In this document: positions 32,600-42,007 of the stretch, one piece after another
How the letters are laid out: the number at the start of each line of letters is the position of its first letter
Numbering within the stretch: position 1 is the first letter of the stretch
Origin: Gammaproteobacteria bacterium 28-57-27
Lineage (GTDB): Bacteria > Pseudomonadota > Gammaproteobacteria > Halothiobacillales > Halothiobacillaceae
DNA: 45,613 nt
Direction of reading: 5' to 3'
NCBI GenBank assembly: GCA_002281735.1
Contig: NCGK01000013.1
Coordinates: 1-45,613, forward strand
Program-made: the position numbers and the translations under genes
The notes under the pieces: generated by a model
Told to the model about the DNA's origin: nothing
The model's input: the letters and a program-made list of their open reading frames with translations, nothing else
The model's database searches: none

Positions 32600-32655
32600 T
32601 TCGGGTTTTGCCCCTTAAGCTGGGTAACGCCGTCCCATGCTCAAAACGTTAACAG
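32600..32655 (+). other. remnant of the clpB upstream region after the cupin gene
   Basis: The text GCCCCTT ... CGCCGTCCCATGCTCAA ... AACGTTAAC aligns with GCCCTTTG ... CACGCCATACTCAAG ... TAACGTTCAC upstream of clpB (37164-37211). The cupin-proximal CTGAAATTCTTCGGGTTTTG is shared with the pseudogene at 25554. No ClpB coding sequence follows here. This is best read as a broken junction where 4.5 kb now separates cupin from clpB. Confidence 0.6.
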
Positions 32656-32685
32656 GCCGTTGAAAGCTTTTTTCAACGGCCTGTT
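32651..32685. terminator. perfect 15-bp inverted repeat after the cupin gene
   Basis: Arms at 32651-32665 and 32671-32685 (AACAGGCCGTTGAAA and its exact complement) surround GCTTT. It is far stronger than most terminator stems, with the T run inside the loop side. It probably stops transcription from the kinase-EAL-cupin cluster, and it may be a dispersed palindrome of the genome. Confidence 0.6.
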
Positions 32686-32714
32686 ATTGAGATCCGGCAT
32701 GATTAATCCATGAA

Positions 32715-32749
32715 GCCGTAGGTGCGCGATGCGCACCTTTTAGCCCATC
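32715..32749. repeat. partial copy of the 7976 hairpin repeat
   Basis: GCCGTAGGTGCGCGATGCGC followed by ACC, TTTT and AGCCCATC matches the left arm and loop of the perfect hairpin at 7976-8033, with a few changes and no right arm. It lies in the cupin to lipoprotein intergenic region. Confidence 0.6.
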
Positions 32750-32783
32750 TGGCAGGTTCTAAGCGCTGCGCCTGCGCTGGGTT

Positions 32784-32814
32784 GCATGGTCAGTTCAAGA
32801 TGCGCTGACCATGC
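32784..32814. terminator. hairpin at the 3' end of the unknown lipoprotein gene
   Basis: GCATGGTCAG (32784-32793) and CTGACCATGC (32805-32814) form a perfect 10-bp stem with an 11-base loop about 35 bases beyond the lipoprotein stop codon. There is no U-tract on the minus strand, so termination strength is uncertain. Confidence 0.5.
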
Positions 32815-32849
32815 CGCTTAGGCGCTGCGTGACCTTGCGGCGTGGCGGC

Positions 32850-34913
32850 TTATTGAGGAGCCGCTGAGGCATAGGCCAAGGGGATGTAGACGTTTGCAAA
32901 GTTAAAGTTCTTTGGCGTTCCAGGATTGCCGTCGCCGCCGGATTTATCCGTTGGCCCCAGCGGCACGGTTCCCCACTCGGTGTTCGTTCCACAACCAACA
33001 TCGAAAATCAGGCTCCACTCTCCACCACTGGTCTCGTTTATTCCAGCACAGAAGCCACCGTCTAGGGGACCGTAGTAGCCATTAGCAGAGCAATTGGATG
33101 AATTTAATGCGCCAGTTCCATCACATTGCCCATATATATCCGGCCAGTACGCCCAGCCCAATAGGACACCGAGGTTCAGGTCTGTGGTGAGCTTGATGGG
33201 ATCGCTGCCATAGGCAGCGACACCCTGCGCCTGTGCTAACTGCTCGCGCACGTTTTTGCTGGCCTGCCAGATAAAGGTCTGCTGTGGGCTGAAGGTTGTG
33301 GATACTTCGCTTGCATCGGTATTTGCATACTTAAAACCATCAGAGCCGCAAGCCTGATCACCGGGCATGACACTGGATTTAACGTAATTTTTAGAGTCGT
33401 AATCCCACTGTACGCTGGCTGGAAAATCACTACGCGCCGGCAGCTTTACCGAGGTCATCATGGTTTCATAGGTCGTCTTGGTAGTGTTATTCCAGGATAC
33501 CCCAGCAGTGAAGCCGACACTTCCGGTGGGGCCGGCAGCCGTACCGCCTACCGAACCGGTACCGGAAAGGCTAAAGGTTGTTCCATTAGTCACATCTACA
33601 GAGTTGGAAGTCGTTTGGGGCTGGTAATTCGTCATCACGCTCAAATCATCGAAGCTCCAGGTTGAGCCGCCATTCGCCGTGGACTTGTACGCCTTGGTAT
33701 TTTGGTAATAGTGCTGTGCAAAGTAGCCAAGAAGACGATTGGTGTTATCCACACCAGACGCATTGTGGTACCAGTTATAGCAGCCCGAGGCATCGAGGTT
33801 GGCTGACATGACGACAATGAAGTAGTCGGTAATGTTGTTGCTGGTGGACTCAACATAGACCGGCCAGAAATTCGCAAACTCTTGGTAGGTGTTGTAGCAG
33901 GGACCCAGCAGTTGCTTATTGCATGTGCCCGTGTTGTAGCCTTCGGTGATCTGCTGCTTAAACATGACAGAGGCCGCCAGTGCATCAATTTCAACGGTGG
34001 CATCGCTCACTGCGTCGCTGGCGGTAACCAGGCTGGGCTGGCTCAGACGAGGTTTGGCGACAGGTTTGCTGTTTTTGAACAATTCAACAAACTTATTCAC
34101 GCGGATGGCCTTATGGTAGTCATCTTCGATGCCAAGGGGCTGCCAGCCTTCGCCGGCGGAAACGGGATACACCACCGTCACATCGGTCAATGCGGCAGGG
34201 CTGGAGCCCATGGCGAAAGCATCGACATAAGGCACGTTGTCCTTGAGACCTATGGGCGCGCCGCGCTCACCCACCAGTTTGGAAAACTTTTCAAGGTCAG
34301 CCTGTTTGGCATTCGACACGAGGACAAACTGCTTGGCCTTGTAAGCTTCCTTAAGCTGTATTTGCTGTGCCTGGCTGAGCTTGTCGAGGTCGGAGGCGGA
34401 GAGCATCACGATGCCGTCGGTCTGCCCCGTCCAGAAATTGGCGCCAAGGCGGTGTTGCAGGGTTTCGCCCAGCGTGCCGGATAACGGAAGGTTGAGAACA
34501 TACGCCTTGAGCTCAGTGTTGATGCTGGCGGCAAGCTTGGCTGAACAGCCCGCTTCGCTTGAGGCTTTTTTGATTTCCACGGCGGTGCTGCCCACGGGCA
34601 AGCCCTTGGCATCGTAGGCCGTCAGGGTGTACAGGCCGGGGCGAGCTTTTTCGGTGGCGATCGTGCCCTGGCATTCTTTGATGTCGCGTATGCAGCTGAG
34701 TTTGGCGCCGTCTTGGGCAATATTGCGATTGCCTTCCTTGCTTACGAGCGAAACCCGCAGTTCGCTGTTTGCCGCCAATGATTCAGGCAGGACGAGTTCG
34801 GCTTCCACCGAGCTGAATTCGTCTTTGGCGCAGGAAACAACAGGGGCATCGTCACCGCCGCAGGCGGCCAGCAACAGGGTGGAGGTGGTTAGGGCAAGTA
34901 TGCGCAGGTGCAT
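32850..34913 (-). CDS. large lipoprotein of unknown function, possible pore-forming-type beta domain
   Basis: A 687-residue lipoprotein (lipobox LLAAC, Cys18, then GGDD). Residues ~30-130 are beta-rich with paired cysteines (SCAKDEF, LSCIRDIKEC). Residues ~150-230 alternate helix and strand (IVMLSASDLDKL, FVLVSNAKQADLEKF). The C-terminal half is rich in Asn, Ser, Thr, Gly and Tyr, with many cysteines (GTCNKQLLGPCY, CYNWYHN, QACGSDG, GQCDGTG, NCSANGYYG, GFCAG, VGCG). A central segment (SVDVTNGTTFSLSGTGSVGG, GFTAGVSWNN) is reminiscent of leukocidin-type beta-barrel toxins, but I see no decisive motif. AAGGAG precedes the ATG. It lies between the cupin gene and an OmpR/EnvZ-type pair, in the segment that separated cupin from clpB. 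Confidence 0.65.
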   Translation of the reverse strand: MHLRILALTTSTLLLAACGGDDAPVVSCAKDEFSSVEAELVLPESLAANSELRVSLVSKEGNRNIAQDGAKLSCIRDIKECQGTIATEKARPGLYTLTAYDAKGLPVGSTAVEIKKASSEAGCSAKLAASINTELKAYVLNLPLSGTLGETLQHRLGANFWTGQTDGIVMLSASDLDKLSQAQQIQLKEAYKAKQFVLVSNAKQADLEKFSKLVGERGAPIGLKDNVPYVDAFAMGSSPAALTDVTVVYPVSAGEGWQPLGIEDDYHKAIRVNKFVELFKNSKPVAKPRLSQPSLVTASDAVSDATVEIDALAASVMFKQQITEGYNTGTCNKQLLGPCYNTYQEFANFWPVYVESTSNNITDYFIVVMSANLDASGCYNWYHNASGVDNTNRLLGYFAQHYYQNTKAYKSTANGGSTWSFDDLSVMTNYQPQTTSNSVDVTNGTTFSLSGTGSVGGTAAGPTGSVGFTAGVSWNNTTKTTYETMMTSVKLPARSDFPASVQWDYDSKNYVKSSVMPGDQACGSDGFKYANTDASEVSTTFSPQQTFIWQASKNVREQLAQAQGVAAYGSDPIKLTTDLNLGVLLGWAYWPDIYGQCDGTGALNSSNCSANGYYGPLDGGFCAGINETSGGEWSLIFDVGCGTNTEWGTVPLGPTDKSGGDGNPGTPKNFNFANVYIPLAYASAAPQ

Positions 34914-34937
34914 GGCGAGGGTCTCCTTGGATGAAAT

Positions 34938-35030
34938 TGGACTTACGCAAAACCGCCCCAGCGGCGTTCAAGCGTCGCGCCGTACTGTCTTCGGCGCGTT
35001 GCCTTGCTGGAACACTTTTGCGTAAGTCCA
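34938..35030. repeat. MITE-like repeat, copy B
   Basis: A 93-bp element with exactly complementary ends, TGGACTTACGCAAAA and its complement. The interior is the same as in copies A and C but lacks about ten bases in the CGTACTCGGTGACTG part (here CGTACTG). It lies in the divergent spacer between the lipoprotein and the response regulator at 35132. Confidence 0.85.
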
Positions 35031-35131
35031 GTGAAAAATACGCGGCATTCGGGCGCGGTCTCCGCTTGCTGTTATCCTCGCCAGAGGACGACGACGTTTG
35101 ATGCTTCCTGGATGATTTTTTGTGACATTCA

Positions 35132-35848
35132 ATGACAACTCTCAGCTCAGCCTCTGAAACAACAGCCCTCATCCTTGTGGTCGATGACGACCCGGCGCTG
35201 GCGGAAATGCTGTGCGACTATCTCGCGCTCTATGGCTATGCGGTGCGTGCCGTCGGGGATGCGCGTGCGCTGGATGCCTGTTTGCAGGAGTGCGCGCCGC
35301 AGCTGCTCTTGCTGGATATGATGCTGCCGGGGGAGGACGGCTTGTCCATCGCGCGTCGCCTGGGGGGGCGTGTGCCGGTCGTCATGATGTCGGCGCGCGC
35401 CGAAGATGCAGACCGCATTGCGGGTCTGGAAATGGGCGCAGAGGATTTCGTGCTCAAACCGTTCAACCCGCGCGAGTTATTGGCGCGCATTCGCGTTGTC
35501 TTGCGCAGACGCCCATCAATACTGCCTGAGCGTAGCGTCCGCCGTTTTGGGTGCTTTCGACTCGATGTCTCGCGGCGAACCCTCCATCGCGATGAGCAAG
35601 GCGTCGAGCTGAGCGCGGCGGAGTTTTCCCTGTTGCGTGTTCTGCTGGAACATGCCGGACAAGTGCTCAGCCGCGAGGAGCTGCTTGACCGGGCGCGAGC
35701 ATTGAATGAGCGCCTACCTTTTGATCGCTCCATCGACGCGCGTGTGGCGCGACTGCGCCGCAAGATCGAAGATGATCCGGGCGAACCACGCTATCTAAGA
35801 ACCGTGCGCGGCATGGGCTATCTGTTTGACCCGAATGGCGGCGTATGA
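35132..35848 (+). CDS. OmpR-family response regulator 1
   Basis: A 238-residue DNA-binding response regulator. The receiver domain has the acidic pair VVDDDPAL, the phosphoacceptor Asp62 (LLLLDMMLPGEDG) and Lys in FVLKPFNPRELLARI. The C-terminal winged helix has SAAEFSLLRVLLEHAGQVLS and the recognition end DARVARLRRKIEDDP then RTVRGMGYLF. The ATG has no obvious ribosome binding site, so the exact start is less certain. Its last bases overlap the kinase start as ATGA. It is paralogous to the regulator at 41258. Confidence 0.93.
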   Translation: MTTLSSASETTALILVVDDDPALAEMLCDYLALYGYAVRAVGDARALDACLQECAPQLLLLDMMLPGEDGLSIARRLGGRVPVVMMSARAEDADRIAGLEMGAEDFVLKPFNPRELLARIRVVLRRRPSILPERSVRRFGCFRLDVSRRTLHRDEQGVELSAAEFSLLRVLLEHAGQVLSREELLDRARALNERLPFDRSIDARVARLRRKIEDDPGEPRYLRTVRGMGYLFDPNGGV

Positions 35849-37176
35849 GGCGTCAAACCAAGCTTGTACGCCGTCTGATGCGCACCCATCTGCTGATGGC
35901 GCTCATCACCCTGTCGGCTTTGTGGAGCGTGATGGCTTTCCTGGCCTGGTTTCCGCTATTGCGCGTGGCTACGGCGGATTTTTCCACGGTGATCGTGGAA
36001 GACCTGAAGGCGCTGAGCGTATTGCGCCCTGAGCAGCGCGCAGGTTTTGCCGAGCTGATGGCTCGGGATCATATGCTGCATCTGCTGGATGCGCAGCCTG
36101 CGGGGCAAGCCAAAAAGCCCCTGTTTTTCCCCTACCTTAGCGTTCTGGAAAAAAATCTGGAGAGCAAGCTTGGCCAGGTCGTGAATATCTACGCGGTGAG
36201 CCACCCCGTAGTGGACTATTTTTTTGCGGTACGCACCTCGACCAGCGTTGTCTGGCTGGGCTTTCCGCATGAGCGGATCGGCACTGCGCCTGCATTGACG
36301 CTTTCGGCGATGTTCTTTTTTGTCATGCTGGCGGCAATCCTGGGCGCTTGGCTGCTGACGCGCTGGCTGGTGCGCCCGCTGGAAGCTTTGCGCCTGGGCG
36401 CTCAGCGTTTGGCGACCGACAGAGCCTCCCTCATTCCCGTCGATAGCGGCGTGAAAGAGCTGAATGAACTTGCCCAGGCCTACAACGCGCTGGCGGGCGA
36501 TTTACGCCGCATGGTGGAACAACGCAGCGCGCTGTTGGCGGGCATCGCTCATGACCTGCGCACGCCGATGGCGCGCATGGAGCTGGCGCTGGAGCTGGCC
36601 AAAGTCACCGCCAATCCAGCGCGTCTTGAGCGTATCGCCGACGATCTTGCCCAGATGCGCGAGTTGATCGATAGCTATGTGGACTTTACCGCCGGATGCG
36701 CGCGCCGTCCGCCGGAGCAGGTGACGCTTGGCGCGCAGATCAGCAGCCTGCTTCAGGCATGTGGAGCCGAGGTGTCGCTGGATCTGGCCGATGCGGCGAA
36801 TGTCCAGCTCATCATCAATCGCCAGGCCTTCGACCGCATCATCGGCAATTTGCTCGACAATGCCGTCAAACACGGCCAGTCGCCGATTGCGCTGCATGTG
36901 CGCGTGGAGGGCTCCACCTTGCGCATCGAAATTGAAAATGCGGGCGAATCCTTGAGCGAGGATGAATGCGCCATGGTCTTCGAACCCTTCACCCGGCTGG
37001 ATGTGGCTCGCAATCCGCAGTGTTCCGGCTCTGGCTTGGGTCTGAGTATCGTGCGCGACATCGCTGCGGCCAACGGCTGGCGGGTCGGGTTAAGGCCGCG
37101 CACTGGCGGCGGCGCGATAGCTTGGCTGGAACTGCCTCACGCTTACGATTCTGTTTCATCCAGCCCTTTGAATTAA
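35845..37176 (+). CDS. EnvZ-like sensor histidine kinase 1
   Basis: A 443-residue membrane kinase. TM1 at ~17-38 (LLMALITLSALWSVMAFLAW) and TM2 at ~150-175 (LSAMFFFVMLAAILGAWLL) flank a periplasmic sensor of ~110 residues. A HAMP domain leads to the H-box with His236 (GIAHDLRTPMARMELALEL), the N-box NLLDNAVKHG and the G-box SGLGLSIV. It partners the regulator at 35132. Its final codons contain CTTTGAA, which doubles as the putative -35 element of clpB, and the clpB start lies only 52 bp downstream. Confidence 0.93.
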   Translation: MRRQTKLVRRLMRTHLLMALITLSALWSVMAFLAWFPLLRVATADFSTVIVEDLKALSVLRPEQRAGFAELMARDHMLHLLDAQPAGQAKKPLFFPYLSVLEKNLESKLGQVVNIYAVSHPVVDYFFAVRTSTSVVWLGFPHERIGTAPALTLSAMFFFVMLAAILGAWLLTRWLVRPLEALRLGAQRLATDRASLIPVDSGVKELNELAQAYNALAGDLRRMVEQRSALLAGIAHDLRTPMARMELALELAKVTANPARLERIADDLAQMRELIDSYVDFTAGCARRPPEQVTLGAQISSLLQACGAEVSLDLADAANVQLIINRQAFDRIIGNLLDNAVKHGQSPIALHVRVEGSTLRIEIENAGESLSEDECAMVFEPFTRLDVARNPQCSGSGLGLSIVRDIAAANGWRVGLRPRTGGGAIAWLELPHAYDSVSSSPLN

Positions 37177-37194
37177 CCAAAACCACGCCATACT
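37166..37194 (+). promoter_or_regulatory. putative heat-shock (RpoH-type) promoter of clpB
   Basis: CTTTGAA (37166-37172) and CCATACT (37188-37194), 15 bp apart, fit the RpoH pattern CTTGAAA, spacer, CCCCATNT reasonably well. The -35 lies in the last codons of the kinase gene. The same two boxes occur upstream of the hybrid kinase at 25844 and, degenerated, after the cupin gene at 32600. Confidence 0.55.
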
Positions 37195-37228
37195 CAAGGC
37201 ATAACGTTCACTATCGAGGAGTTTCTTC

Positions 37229-39808
<2,580 letters not shown>

Positions 39809-39836
39809 CTCCGCGTTGAGTTGGCAAGAAAAAAAG

Positions 39837-39867
39837 AGGGGCGCGGATGCGCCCCCTTTTTTTTTTT
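39837..39867 (+). terminator. intrinsic terminator of clpB
   Basis: GGGGCGC (39838-39844) pairs with GCGCCCC (39849-39855) with loop GGAT, flanked by A-rich and T-rich tracts that extend the stem, then about eleven T. It also works for the DUF2202 gene arriving from the other strand, because the opposite side is A-rich. Confidence 0.88.
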
Positions 39868-39927
39868 GCCGAAAATCAGGCAGCTCAGCGACCGCCGTAG
39901 CGCTCGTGTGGGCTGGGTGGATAAAAA

Positions 39928-40689
39928 TTAAGACTTGCCGTTTTGCTTGTCGCTGCCAGCAGAACTGGCACCGCCGCAGGTTTCATTTTCTGTGGCGAGA
40001 ATGGCATCGACTGTAGCTTGCGGAAGAAGCTGCGCGGTGTATTTGCCTTGCGTTTTAATCAGTTGCCCGGCAAAGCCGCGTAGGTGGTTGCGCGAGCCAC
40101 ACATCAGCGCTGCGTACACTTGATCGGTGTAAGCCTGCTGGCTGATTTCAATTGAGCGTTGCAGGTCTTCGATATCGACCTCTTCAATCAAACCGCCGAC
40201 TTTGAGCGCCTCGTTCTGGCTGGTTTTGCCTCGGGTCATGAGCGTGGTGTAAAGCTGAGCGAGTTCTTGGTTGAGAAAGATGCCGCTGGGTTCGTTGGCG
40301 CCGACTGGATCGGGTAGGCCGTAGCACTCCAGCACGCCTTTTACGCTGTCCATGTGGCTTTGTTCGGCTTTGACGATATTGCTCATGATGGTGACCACAG
40401 GAACCGTACCCGCTTGTGCTTGCCAGTAGGTGGCGAGATCGGCATACACATCGCGCGCGAGCTTTTCTTCTTCACGCATAAACAAGATTTCGTCGACTTC
40501 CGCTTGAGTGAGTGGGATGACGGTGCTTGGGCAGCTATTGTTCGCTACGGGAGTGGCAGGCACCGGTGTCGTGGTCGTGTCCGCGGTGGTGGTGCTGTCC
40601 GTGCCGCTACCACCACCGCAACCGCCAAGACCGATAAAGCCGAGTGCAAGAACGATGCTGAGGGTTGATTGGGTTGAATGCTTGAACAT
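39928..40689 (-). CDS. DUF2202 ferritin-like lipoprotein
   Basis: A 253-residue lipoprotein (lipobox LGGC, Cys24) with a Thr-rich linker and a C-terminal DUF2202 domain. That domain is predicted to be a four-helix ferritin-like bundle: FMREEEKLARDVY carries the first Glu ligand candidates, EQSHMDSV the Glu/His pair, and IEEVDIEDL the third helix acid cluster. It may bind iron or another metal in the periplasm; the biochemical role of the family is unknown. The start lies 38 bp past the small exported protein gene at 40728, so the two form an operon divergent from the second two-component system. Confidence 0.87.
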   Translation of the reverse strand: MFKHSTQSTLSIVLALGFIGLGGCGGGSGTDSTTTADTTTTPVPATPVANNSCPSTVIPLTQAEVDEILFMREEEKLARDVYADLATYWQAQAGTVPVVTIMSNIVKAEQSHMDSVKGVLECYGLPDPVGANEPSGIFLNQELAQLYTTLMTRGKTSQNEALKVGGLIEEVDIEDLQRSIEISQQAYTDQVYAALMCGSRNHLRGFAGQLIKTQGKYTAQLLPQATVDAILATENETCGGASSAGSDKQNGKS

Positions 40690-40727
40690 GCGGTTGACCT
40701 TTGGTTGAAGTGATCGTTGAAGAAGCG

Positions 40728-41084
40728 TTAGTGCCGACCATGCCCACCGCCAGCACTCATGCCCGCGCCTTGACGCATACCAGTCGGTGACATGGTTGAG
40801 GCGGAGCCAGCGTGGTCTGCACTTTGACCGTAACGCCGCTCATAACCCTGGCCGTAGCCACGGCCTTGCTCGCCCTGTCCGGCGTGGTCATGCCCCATTG
40901 AAGGCACAGCGTCTGGGGAGCTAACCCATTCCGTTGCCGCCGTCGGTGCCGCACCCTGCACCGCAGCCTGTTCGGTGTGTTGTTGCACTTGGGCGTGCAA
41001 GCGCGCCGGGTCGATCCGCAGCTCGTCGCTCAATGCGGGAGCAAGCGGGACGATCAAGAGCAGGGCAAGGGTGAATCGGATCAT
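40728..41084 (-). CDS. small exported Gly/His/Gln-rich protein
   Basis: A 118-residue protein. I chose ATG 41084 because a signal peptide then begins the protein (IRFTLALLLIVPLAPALS); the frame extends to 41255 but the extension is not signal-like and would lie over the divergent promoter. After a short helical region the second half is low in complexity and rich in Gly, His, Gln and Met (SMGHDHAGQGEQGRGYGQGY, ending GGGHGRH). Such composition suits periplasmic metal binding. It is co-directional with the DUF2202 gene. No named family is recognised. Confidence 0.65.
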   Translation of the reverse strand: MIRFTLALLLIVPLAPALSDELRIDPARLHAQVQQHTEQAAVQGAAPTAATEWVSSPDAVPSMGHDHAGQGEQGRGYGQGYERRYGQSADHAGSASTMSPTGMRQGAGMSAGGGHGRH

Positions 41085-41160
41085 GGTGGGTCGAGCGGTC
41101 GCGGGTGTCAGTGGGCGTGGGACGCATCTTCGCGCACGCACCTTGCGCGGGTATTGCGGC

Positions 41161-41190
41161 TGTGCAACGGTGTGTAACAGTGTGTTACAG
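41161..41190. promoter_or_regulatory. tandem 10-bp repeats, candidate operator between divergent genes
   Basis: Three 10-bp units lie head to tail: TGTGCAACGG, TGTGTAACAG and TGTGTTACAG. Units two and three together also form the palindrome TGTAACA-GTG-TGTTACA (41173-41189). Helical-phase direct repeats are the usual target of OmpR-type regulators. They sit immediately upstream of the -35 position for the response regulator gene and about 75 bp before the divergent DUF2202 operon. Confidence 0.55.
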
Positions 41191-41214
41191 CTCGCGTAAC
41201 GACCAAGGCAGCAC

Positions 41215-41223
41215 TGATATATT
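41215..41223 (+). promoter_or_regulatory. extended -10 promoter of the second two-component system
   Basis: TGA-TATATT (41215-41223) is a good extended -10 element, about 30 bases before the regulator start. No consensus -35 is present, which suits activator-dependent transcription from the repeats at 41161-41190. Confidence 0.5.
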
Positions 41224-41257
41224 CCCTGCATTGATCTCATCCATTCAGGATTCAACG

Positions 41258-42007
41258 ATGTCGAGTATTTGGGTCATTGATGACGATGAAGCGTTGCGTG
41301 ATTTGCTGTTGCGCTACTTGGGCGAGCAGGGGTTTGCAGTGCGTGGCATGAGCGATGGCTTGGCGCTGGATCAGGCGCTGCTTGAGGGCGCACGTCCGGA
41401 TGTTTTTCTGCTGGATTTAATGCTGCCGGGTGAGGATGGCTTGTCAATTGCGCGGCGCCTGCGCGCGGGCGGCTCAGCTCCAATTATCATGCTTTCGGCG
41501 CGCGGCGAGGATCTGGATCGCATTATTGGCTTGGAAGTTGGTGCGGATGATTATTTGGCCAAGCCATTCAACCCGCGTGAATTGTTGGCGCGTATTCGTG
41601 CTGTGTTGCGGCGTGTGGCGCAGTCTGACGCGCCGGTTTTAGTCGAGCCAGCCTCGCCGCCGGGATCCGCCGCGCGGGTACGTCCGGCCAGCATTCTTGA
41701 GCAGGCGGGGTTTCGTATGGATTTGGATGTGCATCGCCTGACCTTGAATGGCGAGGAGATTGCGTTGACCGAGGGTGAGTTCCAGCTCTTGCGCGCCTTG
41801 ATGCAGCAGCCGCGCCGCCTGCTCTCGCGGGAACAATTGCTGGATGATCTGCGCGGTCTCGATCGTTCGCCGTTCGATCGCAGCATGGATGTGCGCGTAA
41901 CCCGTCTACGGCGCAAAATCGAGCCTGACCCCAGTCAGCCGCGCTATCTTTTGACCATACGCGGTGAGGGCTACGTGTTTATTCCTGAAGGGCGCGCTGC
42001 ACCATGA
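41258..42007 (+). CDS. OmpR-family response regulator 2
   Basis: A 249-residue DNA-binding regulator. The receiver has IDDDEALRD, phosphoacceptor Asp53 (VFLLDLMLPGEDG) and DDYLAKPFNPRELLARIR. The winged helix contains LTEGEFQLLRALMQQPRRLLS and RVTRLRRKIEPDP, with the terminal hairpin LTIRGEGYVFIPEG. I chose ATG 41258, preceded by AGGA at 7 bases; the frame extends to 41105 through the repeat operator and is not coding there. The stop overlaps the kinase start as ATGA. It is a close paralogue of regulator 1, sharing for example MLPGEDGLSIARRL. Confidence 0.93.
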   Translation: MSSIWVIDDDEALRDLLLRYLGEQGFAVRGMSDGLALDQALLEGARPDVFLLDLMLPGEDGLSIARRLRAGGSAPIIMLSARGEDLDRIIGLEVGADDYLAKPFNPRELLARIRAVLRRVAQSDAPVLVEPASPPGSAARVRPASILEQAGFRMDLDVHRLTLNGEEIALTEGEFQLLRALMQQPRRLLSREQLLDDLRGLDRSPFDRSMDVRVTRLRRKIEPDPSQPRYLLTIRGEGYVFIPEGRAAP

